Below are positions 17,474 through 24,945 of a DNA stretch of 64,000 bases, one piece after another; position 1 is the stretch's first letter; every line of letters starts with the position of its first letter. The notes under the pieces were generated by a model, which was given only the letters and a program-made list of their open reading frames with translations, did no database searches and had not been told where the DNA came from. The stretch spans positions 1-64,000 of the forward strand of contig JBJXFE010000043.1 in the NCBI GenBank assembly GCA_046153875.1. Direction: 5' to 3'. This DNA is from JBJXFE01 sp046153875 (lineage in GTDB: Bacteria; Planctomycetota; Phycisphaerae; Phycisphaerales; UBA1924). The position numbers were made by a program, and so were the translations under genes.

Positions 17474-18475
17474 TCACTCCGACGAACGGACCAGCTTCCA
17501 CTGGTACGCCGACTTTCCCTTCGCGTTGACGAACTCCGGGTGATGCTCGGCCATGTACGACGCCATGTCCGGGCGCGTGCCGTCGAGGTCGGTGAACCCG
17601 TACTCGCGGGCGAGGCCCAGCGACGCGAAGACGCCGCCGGATTTGCTCATCACACCCGGGTCCGCGGCGAGGGCGGCCACTGCACGCCCGACGAAGCAGG
17701 GCGTCTCGGAGTGGACCCACCCGTAGCCCTTGGCCTGCGGGTTCTCGGCCGCGTCGCGCCAGTTCGATTCCTTCACACCGAACCCTTCGAGGATCGACTC
17801 GGTCCGCATGAACCCGGGCGTGAGAGCGACGGCCGCGACGCCGTGCGGGGTCAGCTCCTCGCTCAGGCTGTATGCGAGCCGCTTGAGCGTGACCTCGAAG
17901 AGATCAAAGAAGAACTGCCCGTGGTAGCCGATCCCCTCCTGCTCGATGATTTCCACGATGAGGCCCGTGCCGGGAGCGGATGAGCCCGCCGCCTTCGTGC
18001 CGTTCTTCTTCGCGGGCTTCGCCCCCGCACGCATCATCAGCGGCGCCGCGTGCCAGCACGTGGTGATGTGCGGCCAGATCCAGGTGTCCACGGCCGCGCG
18101 GCCCTGGTCCAGCGGCAGCTTCGTGAACGGCGACCACGAGGTCACGGGCGGTCCTGTAAGGATGTTCGCGAGGATGTCGAGACGCCCGTGTTCGCGCTTG
18201 ACGCGATCGAAGAGCCCCGCGACCTCGGCCTCGACGAGGTGATCGACGCGCACGGGGATGCCCTTGCCCCCGGCGGCATCCACCATCTCGGCCGTTTCCT
18301 CGATGGTCTCGGGCCGCCCGGCGCAGTGGTGCTTACTCGTGTTGGGCTTGGCGCGGCTGCTGCGCCCGGTGCAGTAAATCGTGGCGCCCGCTTCGCCGAG
18401 CATCCGCGCGATCCCGCGCCCCGCGCCCCGCGCCGCCCCCGCGACCAGCGCGATCCGTCCCGCAAGTGGTTTCAT
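17474..18475 (-). CDS. Short-chain dehydrogenase/reductase family protein with altered catalytic motif
   Basis: This 333-residue SDR-fold protein has the N-terminal NAD(P)-binding glycine motif (VAGAARGAGRGIAR near 11-24) and the PGF segment after the active site (VALTPGFMRTE). The position of the catalytic Y-x-x-x-K appears as F190-D-L-F-E194 in FFDLFEVTLKRLAYSLSEEL, so both the usual Tyr and Lys are missing. A roughly 20-residue Lys/Ala-rich insertion (KPAKKNGTKAAGSS) also precedes this region. GGAG lies 6 bases before the ATG. It is divergent from a TetR-type regulator 123 bases away, a classic local-regulation arrangement. Either it is catalytically impaired or it uses other residues. Confidence 0.8.
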   Translation of the reverse strand: MKPLAGRIALVAGAARGAGRGIARMLGEAGATIYCTGRSSRAKPNTSKHHCAGRPETIEETAEMVDAAGGKGIPVRVDHLVEAEVAGLFDRVKREHGRLDILANILTGPPVTSWSPFTKLPLDQGRAAVDTWIWPHITTCWHAAPLMMRAGAKPAKKNGTKAAGSSAPGTGLIVEIIEQEGIGYHGQFFFDLFEVTLKRLAYSLSEELTPHGVAAVALTPGFMRTESILEGFGVKESNWRDAAENPQAKGYGWVHSETPCFVGRAVAALAADPGVMSKSGGVFASLGLAREYGFTDLDGTRPDMASYMAEHHPEFVNAKGKSAYQWKLVRSSE

Positions 18476-18598
18476 GGCCGGCTCCAGACCGTTCCCTTCC
18501 ACGGTCCGGGTGGCCGAACTCCGGCCCCCGGGGTAGACTAAACGGACATTCAATAACTCAATCTAAACCATGATTCAGGAATAGTCAAGTCCGCACCC

Positions 18599-19240
18599 AT
18601 GGCCAGACCCAGAAAAGCCAGCAACGAGGAGGTGATGGCCGCCGCGTACCGCGCGATGTCCCGCCTGGGGCCGGCCGAGCTCACCTTGGCCGACATCGCT
18701 CAGGAAGCCGGCCTGACGGCCGGGGCGCTCGTTCAGCGATTCGGGTCCAAGGCCGCGCTGCTCAGAACGCTCGCCGAGAAATCTTCCGCGTTCATGCGAG
18801 AGAGCCTCAAGGAGATCGCGGCGGCCCACTCCTCACCGCTGGCGGCCCTGCGCGATTACGCGGCGTGCATGGCCCGGATGGGCGAGTCGCCCGAGGCACT
18901 CGCCCACCACCTCGGGTGGTTGCAACTGGATCTGACCGACCCGGAAATGCACCGTGCCCTGGCCGCGCAGGCGCGGGACACCCGCGCGTGGTTCCGCGAT
19001 CAGCTCGACGCCGCGGTACAGGCGGGCGAGGTCGTCGGCACCACGGACACGAAGTCGCTCGCGCGGACGGTCGAGGTGGCGATCAGCGGATCGCTCATGA
19101 CCTGGGCGTTCACCCGCGAGGGATCGGCCGCGGATTTCCTGGGGGAAAACCTCGAAGCGGTGCTCCGGCCATTCTTGAACGAGACGCGGGCGGCGACCCG
19201 GGCCGCGACCCGTGACAGGGCGGCATCCCGGCGTCCATAG
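18599..19240 (+). CDS. TetR/AcrR family transcriptional regulator
   Basis: This 213-residue protein has an N-terminal TetR helix-turn-helix over about residues 10-55 (LTLADIAQEAGLTAGALVQRFGSKAALL) and a helical ligand-binding C-terminal domain typical of the family. It is divergent from the SDR gene across a 123-base, unusually AT-rich spacer, and probably represses one or both genes in response to a small molecule. No clear operator palindrome is visible. No good Shine-Dalgarno site precedes the ATG. Confidence 0.85.
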   Translation: MARPRKASNEEVMAAAYRAMSRLGPAELTLADIAQEAGLTAGALVQRFGSKAALLRTLAEKSSAFMRESLKEIAAAHSSPLAALRDYAACMARMGESPEALAHHLGWLQLDLTDPEMHRALAAQARDTRAWFRDQLDAAVQAGEVVGTTDTKSLARTVEVAISGSLMTWAFTREGSAADFLGENLEAVLRPFLNETRAATRAATRDRAASRRP

Positions 19241-19249
19241 AGTTCACCC

Positions 19250-19438
19250 ATGAAAGCCGAAGCGATCCTCGCCGAGCTCAACCGGATGCGCAAGGACCTG
19301 GGTGAGGACCAGTCGGATATCGAGTGGCTGGCCGTGCATCACGCCTTCTGCTTCCTCTCGTACAAGATGGGGGACTTCCAGCGGTACCTGGACGACCAGG
19401 CGGCGAAGGGAGCGTTTGCAAAGTTCGACGCCCAGTAG
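19250..19438 (+). CDS. Small hypothetical protein (62 aa)
   Basis: This short, charged, helical protein has LAELNRMRKDLG near its N-terminus and YKMGDFQRYLDDQAAKG near its C-terminus. It has no transmembrane segment and I do not recognise the family. It starts 9 bases after the TetR stop. TAGAGT (19238-19243) ends 6 bases before the ATG and uses the TetR TAG stop as its first half, so it may be expressed from its own leaderless promoter. Codon usage looks normal for the genome. Confidence 0.6.
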   Translation: MKAEAILAELNRMRKDLGEDQSDIEWLAVHHAFCFLSYKMGDFQRYLDDQAAKGAFAKFDAQ

Positions 19439-19532
19439 CCCGGCCGCAGCCCGGGTACGCCCGGTAGCCGGAGCGGTTCGGATTCCGCATGGAGGTGAGC
19501 GGCAGGGGTGTCGGTAGTTCGGAACTCTGCTG

Positions 19533-19561
19533 TTGCTCAAGCCGTAGGAATTGACGATACT
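19533..19561 (+). promoter_or_regulatory. Candidate promoter for the structured small transcript
   Basis: TTGCTC (19533-19538), a 17-base spacer and GATACT (19556-19561) predict a start near 19568. A rho-independent terminator follows at 19849-19877, defining a transcript of about 310 bases. Confidence 0.4.
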
Positions 19562-19755
19562 GAAGCATCGCCTCCCGCCGCCGGACGACCCTCGGGAAAA
19601 CCCCGAGCGGCCCGCGCGAAGGGACGCGACGACCGGGTCGGCGACGGCCCGGGCGATGAGCCGCGGGCGACGGTCCGCGGGGAAGGAACCCGGCGGCGTC
19701 CCCGTACAGAGGACGCGGCGGCTGGGAGGGCCCTTTCAGCGAAGGAGGTGATCCA

Positions 19756-19794
19756 GTGACGCATTGTGACTGTACGAAAGGGCTGCGCAACTGA
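19756..19794 (+). CDS. Possible 12-codon leader peptide
   Basis: GTG at 19756 opens VTHCDCTKGLRN and a TGA. It lies 5 bases after AAGGAGGTG, an ideal spacing. The last codons overlap the left arm of the hairpin at 19780-19788, so translation would open that stem as in attenuation leaders, yet no gene follows on this strand. It may be incidental to the RNA's ribosome-binding sequence. Confidence 0.3.
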   Translation: MTHCDCTKGLRN

Positions 19795-19848
19795 AGCGCG
19801 ACTCGACGGAGCTGCGCAGCGCAGCCCGAGTAGGACTGACTCCTACGG

Positions 19849-19877
19849 CCGCCGGTCCAACGACCGGCGGTCTTTTT
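19849..19877 (+). terminator. Rho-independent terminator of the small transcript
   Basis: A perfect 9-bp stem (CCGCCGGTC/GACCGGCGG) with a 4-base loop is followed by C and TTTTT. Confidence 0.85.
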
Positions 19878-19987
19878 ATTGAGAGTTTCAACGTGCTCGA
19901 ACGTTGTGATCCGGGCACTGGGTGATGCGATCGCACTCTCGCGGGGTTGGCATCGCGACCTCAAAGGGTGGCCGCAGCTGCGATGCA

Positions 19988-20398
19988 CTACTCATCGAGC
20001 GACTCGATGGGGCCGACTGATCCAGGCTCGAACCTCGCTCCGAGCCGCGGTCCGTGCCTTCGCTCCGATTCCGCGAAGATCAGGGTCCAGCGTGCGCCCT
20101 CAAGATAGACCAGAGATCTGAGGTGCTTCGGCTCGGAGTCGAGGGCGTACAGGTACTCGCCGCGCCGAACAGGGCAGCGCACCGTCGAGTCCGGATGATG
20201 TTCCGGCATGTGGCCGTCGGACTGTGTGTGGGCGTACGCGAGCTGCGAGAGTGCCTGAAGATTGGCCGTGCAGCGGGCCACTCGCGCCTGCCGCGAAGCG
20301 TGGCTGACTGCCGGAGTGATGATGGCGGCAACCGACGCGAGTACCGCAAGGACAACGAGGACTTGGATCACCGAGATGCCCAATCGGGGACGCTGCAT
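19988..20398 (-). CDS. Type IV pilin/type II secretion pseudopilin-like protein
   Basis: This 136-residue protein has a short basic leader (MQRPRLG), then a 20-residue hydrophobic helix (SVIQVLVVLAVLASVAAIIT) and the family-like ASRQARVARCTANLQALSQLA. This is the layout of planctomycete prepilin-type (DUF1559/GspG-like) proteins. The usual F-T-L-x-E after the leader is S-V-I-Q-V, so the +5 Glu is replaced by Gln or absent, and processing by prepilin peptidase is uncertain. The ATG at 20398 is preferred over an upstream GTG because TACATT (20405-20410) ends 6 bases before it. Confidence 0.6.
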   Translation of the reverse strand: MQRPRLGISVIQVLVVLAVLASVAAIITPAVSHASRQARVARCTANLQALSQLAYAHTQSDGHMPEHHPDSTVRCPVRRGEYLYALDSEPKHLRSLVYLEGARWTLIFAESERRHGPRLGARFEPGSVGPIESLDE

Positions 20399-20404
20399 GT
20401 ACTG

Positions 20405-20410
20405 AATGTA
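20405..20410 (-). promoter_or_regulatory. -10-like TACATT directly upstream of start codon
   Basis: The hexamer ends 6 bases before the pseudopilin ATG, with no Shine-Dalgarno site. This suggests a leaderless mRNA and decides the start. Confidence 0.4.
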
Positions 20411-20463
20411 CCACGGGGATGGTGCCACGCCCGATCTGAGAGCTCATCCGACGGATCGTTCGC

Positions 20464-21747
20464 TCACGCGCTCCGGAACAGCGCCAGGCAAGCCGTGTGC
20501 CCGTGGACGAAGCTCTCGTCGCCGACCGGCCCGATCTCGCCCGCGGCGAAGAACCCGGCCAGGGGGATCGACGGCGCGATCGCATTGATCTCTTCGCCGG
20601 GCTTGGCCAGCGTCTCGCCCGATGTTGAAGGGCGGAAGGCCCGGGCGATCGCGGCCGCGTCGTGGTGGGGGCGGTCGAAAAGCCGCGTCCCGCGCCCGTT
20701 GCACGTGAAGAGCAGGCCGCCCGCGGGCGGCTCTTTGAGCTGCTGGGCGTCGAGCAGCATGGCGAGGTCTTCGTGAGCGGTGGCCGCGTCGCGCACGTGG
20801 AACCGGATGGTCTGCCCCACGCGGAGGAAGTCGGCCACGGCCACGCCGCCGGAGGTCTCGTCCACGCCCGTCACGTTGCGGATGAGGTAGTCGTCGCGTC
20901 CGAAACGGCCTTTGTACTCGTTGATCACGCGCCCGATGAACAGCCCCTTCTGCAGGAGCGGGCGGTCGTGCTCGTCAAGCTCTTCGACCGCCTCGCGCAG
21001 CGCAGCCAGGGCGGGCTTGCCCCCGAGCGTGAGCATGATGTTGCGGCGTGCGCCGGTCACCACCAGGTTCGGGCCGAACCCGCGGCATCCCTGGCTGACC
21101 ACCGTGTCGACGGTCACCGGCCCGCGCACGCTCACTCCCACGGCCCCCGCCCGGTGAACCGCGTCGTCGAGCAGCAGGGCGTTCTGTCCCGGCTCGCTTC
21201 CCGCCGACGCGAACCCGCCGATGATCGCGCCGATGCCCGAGCCGTCGGGGCGGCGCGAGCGCGACCGGTTGAGTGCCGGCAGCAGGCCGAACATCGGCAC
21301 CGTGAACGGGTCGACGAACAGGAACGCCGCCCGAAGGTCGTCGCCCGCGCCGATAGCGCGCCCGAGCCGCTCAATCCCGGCGGGCGTCTCGTCGTCGAAG
21401 GGCTGCAGGTCGTGCGCGGTGAACGGCGCGAGCGTGACGCCCGGCAGGCGCGCCCCGAGCAGCGCGATCCCGGGCACGCGCTCCAGCTCGACCGCGCCGC
21501 CGACGACCGACTCGGCCGAGACGCCGACGAGGCAGCGCGTGCGCAGGTCGCGCCGGATCACCGCGCCGATCGCCTCCATCGCGCCCACGTGGCGTGACGA
21601 CACGAACGCGAACGCCAGGTCCGTGACGCCCCCGTCCAGCTCCTCGCCCACGCGGGCGCAGACCTGCGACGCTGCGGTAACGGCGTCGGGATGGCCGGAG
21701 ACCGCGGCGCTGAGGCGGATGGTGCCGACCGGCGCGACCGGGTTCAT
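20464..21747 (-). CDS. FIST-domain sensory protein
   Basis: This 427-residue cytosolic protein has the FIST_N domain (about 10-225: TDLAFAFVSSRHVGAMEAIG, CLVGVSAESVVGG, FVDPF, IGGFASAG) and FIST_C (about 226-400: RGFGPNLVVTGARRN, FIGRVINEYKG, GGLLFTCNGRG, GFFAAGEIGP). FIST proteins are thought to bind small ligands such as amino acids and feed sensory pathways. No kinase or cyclase domain is fused, and no signalling partner lies next to it. TACAGT (21754-21759) ends 6 bases before the ATG. Confidence 0.88.
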   Translation of the reverse strand: MNPVAPVGTIRLSAAVSGHPDAVTAASQVCARVGEELDGGVTDLAFAFVSSRHVGAMEAIGAVIRRDLRTRCLVGVSAESVVGGAVELERVPGIALLGARLPGVTLAPFTAHDLQPFDDETPAGIERLGRAIGAGDDLRAAFLFVDPFTVPMFGLLPALNRSRSRRPDGSGIGAIIGGFASAGSEPGQNALLLDDAVHRAGAVGVSVRGPVTVDTVVSQGCRGFGPNLVVTGARRNIMLTLGGKPALAALREAVEELDEHDRPLLQKGLFIGRVINEYKGRFGRDDYLIRNVTGVDETSGGVAVADFLRVGQTIRFHVRDAATAHEDLAMLLDAQQLKEPPAGGLLFTCNGRGTRLFDRPHHDAAAIARAFRPSTSGETLAKPGEEINAIAPSIPLAGFFAAGEIGPVGDESFVHGHTACLALFRSA

Positions 21748-21763
21748 CGAGCGACTGTAGGCC

Positions 21764-21991
21764 TCACGCCCCGTGCCGCGCCCGCGCCGCGCGGCGCCCG
21801 CCCTCCGCGACGTTCGCGCCTCCGCCCGCGAGCGCCCGCAGCAGCCGCGCGGCGACCGTGTCGAGCACCCCGTCGCGCTCCGAGACCCCCGAGCGCAGCA
21901 GGCGTCGCGCCGCTTCACGTTCCCGGGCGACCTGCCCGGCATCAGCGTGCACCGATTCCAGCCCAGACCCCGCACAGCGGTCCATACTCAT
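21764..21991 (-). CDS. Small hypothetical protein (75 aa) upstream of the FIST gene
   Basis: The short frame has ATG at 21991 with AGGAG about 10 bases upstream. The product is Arg/Ala-rich and helical (VAREREAARRLLRSGVSERDG) and is not recognised. It ends 16 bases before the FIST start. High-GC background makes such frames common, so only the ribosome site and position support it. Confidence 0.4.
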   Translation of the reverse strand: MSMDRCAGSGLESVHADAGQVAREREAARRLLRSGVSERDGVLDTVAARLLRALAGGGANVAEGGRRAARARHGA

Positions 21992-22071
21992 GTCCGAATC
22001 TCTCCTGGCGAAGGAACGTCTCCCTCGGCCGCGCGAGCTTCCTCCGCCCGCGCCGCGACCGATCGGTGTCA

Positions 22072-22247
22072 TTATCCCAGCGCGATGCTCATCGGCCAGT
22101 AGAACGGCACGAACTCGACACGCGGCGCTCGGATTGTGGATCGTTCGCGGAGAGCGCGTAGAAGAACCGTCGGTTGTCGCCCGTAGGGGCGACGGCGAGA
22201 TCGACGCCGCGACGCGCGATGAACCGCGTCAGCGCCGCGCGCGGTTC
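22072..22247 (-). pseudogene. 3' gene remnant with an internal frameshift
   Basis: Directly after the pgi stop, the minus strand encodes protein-like text without a start (FIARRGVDLAVAPTGDNRR, then FFYALSANDPQ). It then continues in a second frame (RVEFVPFYWPMSIALG) to a TAA at 22072. A single indel near 22110 would join them. I take this as the C-terminal fragment of a lost gene; the family is not recognised. Confidence 0.35.
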
Positions 22248-23703
22248 AACGCCCGATCGTCCACTTCGACGCCGAGAGCGTCGCGTCTACCTTCTGCTTC
22301 CACTGCTCGTAGCCGGGCCGGCCCATGAGCCCGAACGTCGCGACCTTGCCCGTCTCGACCGCGGGCTGGTTGTACGCGTCGATGTTCAGCATCAGCCCGG
22401 CGTAGGACGTCACGATCTCCCAGAGCCCGATGAACTGTCCGACGTGGTGGGCGTCGATCGTGGGGAACTTGAGCGTGAAGTTCGGGCGCCTTGACTCGAC
22501 AAGCGCGAACTCCGTCGCCCGCTTCTCGGCGTTGAGGAGCGTGGTCATCGACCTGCCTTCAAGGTATTTCAGCGCCTCGACGCCGAGCCCAGAAGGGATG
22601 GTCACGTCGTATTGTTTGCCCTGTCCGAAAGCCCCGACTTCGACCAGGCAGAACACCTTGTCGTTCGGCCCCTCGCGGTAGAGCTGCACCTGCGAGTGCT
22701 GGTCGGTCGTGCCCAGGGCCTTGATCGGCGTGAACCCGGCGAACACGGTCTTGCCCGCGTTGTCCTTCTCCTTGCCCAGCGACTCGGCCCAGAGCTGACG
22801 GAACCAGTCCGCGAGCAGGTAGAGCTGGTTGGAGTACGGCATCATCACGTGGTTGACCTTGCGGCGCCGCCCGAGCTCGACCAGCAGCGTCGCGATCATG
22901 GCCGCGGGGTTCTCGGCGAGGGGCTCGCGCGAGCACGGGGCGTCGATCGTCGCCGCCCCGTCGAGCAGCGCGTGGATGTCGATCCCGCACATCGCGGCGG
23001 AGAACAGGCCGACCGGCGAGAGCACGCTGAACCGCCCGCCCACGCCCTCGGGCACGGGCAGCGTGTCGTACCCCTCCGCGTCGCAGATCTTCCGCATCGT
23101 GCCGGCCGCGGGGTCGGTGACGGCGACGACGTGCTCCTTCGCTTTCGCGCCGAACCGCTTGTTGAGCGCGTCGCGGATCACCATGAACTGGGCGGCGGTC
23201 TCGGCCGTCTCGCCCGACTTGCTCACGACGTTAAACAGCGTGCGCTCGAGCCCGCCGTTGGCCGGGTCGGAGCAGAACGCGAGCACGGAGCCGAAGTTCA
23301 CCGGATCGACGTTGTCCACGACGAACAGTCGCGGGCCGGGGCGGGTTGCGCCGCCGCCCTTCGCGCCCGGTCCCGGCAGCAGGTTGTACGTCGGCGGGTT
23401 CAGCGCCGCCTGGAGCGCGATGTTGCCCAGCGCCGATCCGCCGATGCCGAACACCACGAGGTTGTCGAACCGCCCGCGGCATTTCTCGACGAGCCGCATC
23501 ACGCCGTCGGTGTGCGCGCGGCGCGCGGGGTCGAACGGAAGGTCGCGCCACTTCTCCCAGCCCGTGCCGCGCGTTTTGGCGAGCCGCTTCGTGAAATCCG
23601 CCGCGGCTTTCGCGGCCGGCCCGCCGGATTCGAGCAACGACGCGGGCAGACCATGGGATTCGACGCGATCGGCCAGGCAGTTGGCGAAGTCGAGGGTGAG
23701 CAT
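22246..23703 (-). CDS. pgi: Glucose-6-phosphate isomerase
   Basis: This 485-residue enzyme interconverts glucose-6-phosphate and fructose-6-phosphate in glycolysis/gluconeogenesis. Family landmarks are VFGIGGSALGN (about 87-97), VVSKSGETAETA for phosphate binding, GGRFSVLSPVGLF, the catalytic Glu region WAESLGKE, and TDQHSQVQLYREGP with the ring-opening His. The length is close to the shorter bacterial/archaeal-type PGIs. TACGCT (23711-23716, minus strand) ends 7 bases before the ATG, suggesting leaderless expression. Confidence 0.95.
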   Translation of the reverse strand: MLTLDFANCLADRVESHGLPASLLESGGPAAKAAADFTKRLAKTRGTGWEKWRDLPFDPARRAHTDGVMRLVEKCRGRFDNLVVFGIGGSALGNIALQAALNPPTYNLLPGPGAKGGGATRPGPRLFVVDNVDPVNFGSVLAFCSDPANGGLERTLFNVVSKSGETAETAAQFMVIRDALNKRFGAKAKEHVVAVTDPAAGTMRKICDAEGYDTLPVPEGVGGRFSVLSPVGLFSAAMCGIDIHALLDGAATIDAPCSREPLAENPAAMIATLLVELGRRRKVNHVMMPYSNQLYLLADWFRQLWAESLGKEKDNAGKTVFAGFTPIKALGTTDQHSQVQLYREGPNDKVFCLVEVGAFGQGKQYDVTIPSGLGVEALKYLEGRSMTTLLNAEKRATEFALVESRRPNFTLKFPTIDAHHVGQFIGLWEIVTSYAGLMLNIDAYNQPAVETGKVATFGLMGRPGYEQWKQKVDATLSASKWTIGR

Positions 23704-23751
23704 GGCGCACAGCGTATCGACCTGATCCGTGCGCGGCAGGACCGCAGCGCG

Positions 23752-24726
23752 TCAGGCGGGCGGGCGGGCGGGCCCTGCGCCATCCGATTGGTCGCGCGGC
23801 GCCGGCGGCGGCTCGCCCGCGTCGCGGACTGTTTCCCTGTCCCGGATCCGCTCGAGCCGATCCGCCTCGATCTGCGCGAACAGGTGATCGGGCACCACCT
23901 CGAACTCCAGGTGGAAGTGCGACGGCTCGAGGAAGGTGCCGGGGATCGCGCGCTGCCACGGGTCTTTCACGTGGCGCAGCAGCCCGTAGGGGATGGTCGC
24001 TTCCATCGAGATCGTGCCGTCGGGCTCGTTGCGGAACGTCGCCTTGGCGTCGCCGGGCTCCGAGCCGTCGAGCACGCCGAGCCGCCCGTTTTCGGCGGTG
24101 ATCTTCCCGCGGAGGGTGTCCTCCGGGTCGGCGGTGAGGTAGAGGATGGCGGAGGCGCCGCCCAGGCCGCACGCCGCGAGGTCGTCGGGGGTGTACTTGA
24201 GGTGCATGATGAGCGTGTGCGGCCGGGGCTTCACCGCCTGGTTCATGCGGACGTTGGTGAGCTTGACGGTAATGCTCGGGTCGTCGGCGAGGTTTTCGAG
24301 CAGTGGCTTGGTCCCGTCCTCCTTGTAGAGCCCGACGCGGATGATCGCGCCCTTCGGGTGGCCGGCCCCGCGCTCCAGGCGGCTGCCGCCCAGCGCGACG
24401 TAGGACGACATGTTCCCGCCCATGCTCTGCTTCTGTCCCGGCGATTGGTACGTGCGATCGCCCTCGAGGACGACGGCCTTGCCGTCACGAGTGGGCCAGG
24501 AGACCGTGACGTGCGGGATGGTGTCGGTGTCAGCGAGCAGAATCGGCGGGCGTTCCGTCGGTGGACCTGGGTTCGGAGCCGCGGGCTGAGCGGCGAGGCC
24601 ATGCAGCGGCGTCGCATGTGAATGGAACCCGAACGCCGAGGGCGGCGAACCGATGCATCCGAGAGCGACCGGGCCCGCGAGGCCGGCGGCCAGGGCTAGA
24701 CCGTACCCAAGTTGGTGTCGTGCCAT
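23752..24726 (-). CDS. Hypothetical lipoprotein
   Basis: This 324-residue protein has a lipoprotein signal (LALAAGLAGPVALGC, Cys24), a Pro-rich spacer, then a mostly beta-strand domain of unknown family (VGLYKEDGTKPLLENLADD, LIMHLKYTPDDL, ISMEATIPYGLLRH). The second half looks like a beta-sandwich carbohydrate-binding or assembly domain, but I cannot name it. TACATT (24733-24738, minus strand) ends 6 bases before the ATG. It is divergent from the choice-of-anchor gene. Confidence 0.7.
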   Translation of the reverse strand: MARHQLGYGLALAAGLAGPVALGCIGSPPSAFGFHSHATPLHGLAAQPAAPNPGPPTERPPILLADTDTIPHVTVSWPTRDGKAVVLEGDRTYQSPGQKQSMGGNMSSYVALGGSRLERGAGHPKGAIIRVGLYKEDGTKPLLENLADDPSITVKLTNVRMNQAVKPRPHTLIMHLKYTPDDLAACGLGGASAILYLTADPEDTLRGKITAENGRLGVLDGSEPGDAKATFRNEPDGTISMEATIPYGLLRHVKDPWQRAIPGTFLEPSHFHLEFEVVPDHLFAQIEADRLERIRDRETVRDAGEPPPAPRDQSDGAGPARPPA

Positions 24727-24945
24727 GGTTGGAATGTAGCCCGGATCGGGCGTCCGACCCGCGAACCGAGCCTTCCGGAGGGTTGTTCGCGCCGGTGTGG
24801 TGTATTTTTCGCTATCCGGACCCTGCACGAGTCGCTATGTTGGCCCAGAGTAGTCTCGGGTCTGGGGGTCTTGTGCCGGTGAGCACGGAACCGGTTGCAT
24901 GAAACTGGTCGGACGTGAGTCTCGTCTTTCGCGGAGCACCACACG

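Larger units (their letters stand above)
19567..19877 (+). ncRNA. Candidate structured small RNA with extended 16S 3'-end complementarity
   Basis: The stretch has no convincing long reading frame but is bounded by a promoter-like pair and a strong terminator. At 19743-19757 it carries AAGGAGGTGATCCAG, which is complementary to the conserved 3' end of bacterial 16S rRNA over 15 bases, far longer than a normal Shine-Dalgarno site. Downstream are three hairpins: GGGCTGCGC/GCGCAGCCC (19780-19788 with 19819-19827), GTAGGA/TCCTAC (19830-19835 with 19841-19846) and the terminator stem. It does not resemble RNase P, SRP, tmRNA or 6S RNA by eye. Confidence 0.4.

Noticed and set aside
18476..18598. TetR operator palindrome between the SDR and TetR genes
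   Set aside because: The spacer is AT-rich, but only weak, imperfect dyads (such as TGATTC...GAATAGTCA) are present, so no operator is claimed.
19743..19757. 16S rRNA gene fragment
   Set aside because: Only about 15 bases match the complement of the 16S tail and the flanks show no rRNA sequence, so it is treated as a functional complementarity, not an rRNA gene.
19508..19759. 83-codon frame ending at the extended ribosome-binding sequence
   Set aside because: The composition is Arg/Ala/Gly low-complexity without a ribosome site; the region is better explained as an untranslated structured transcript.
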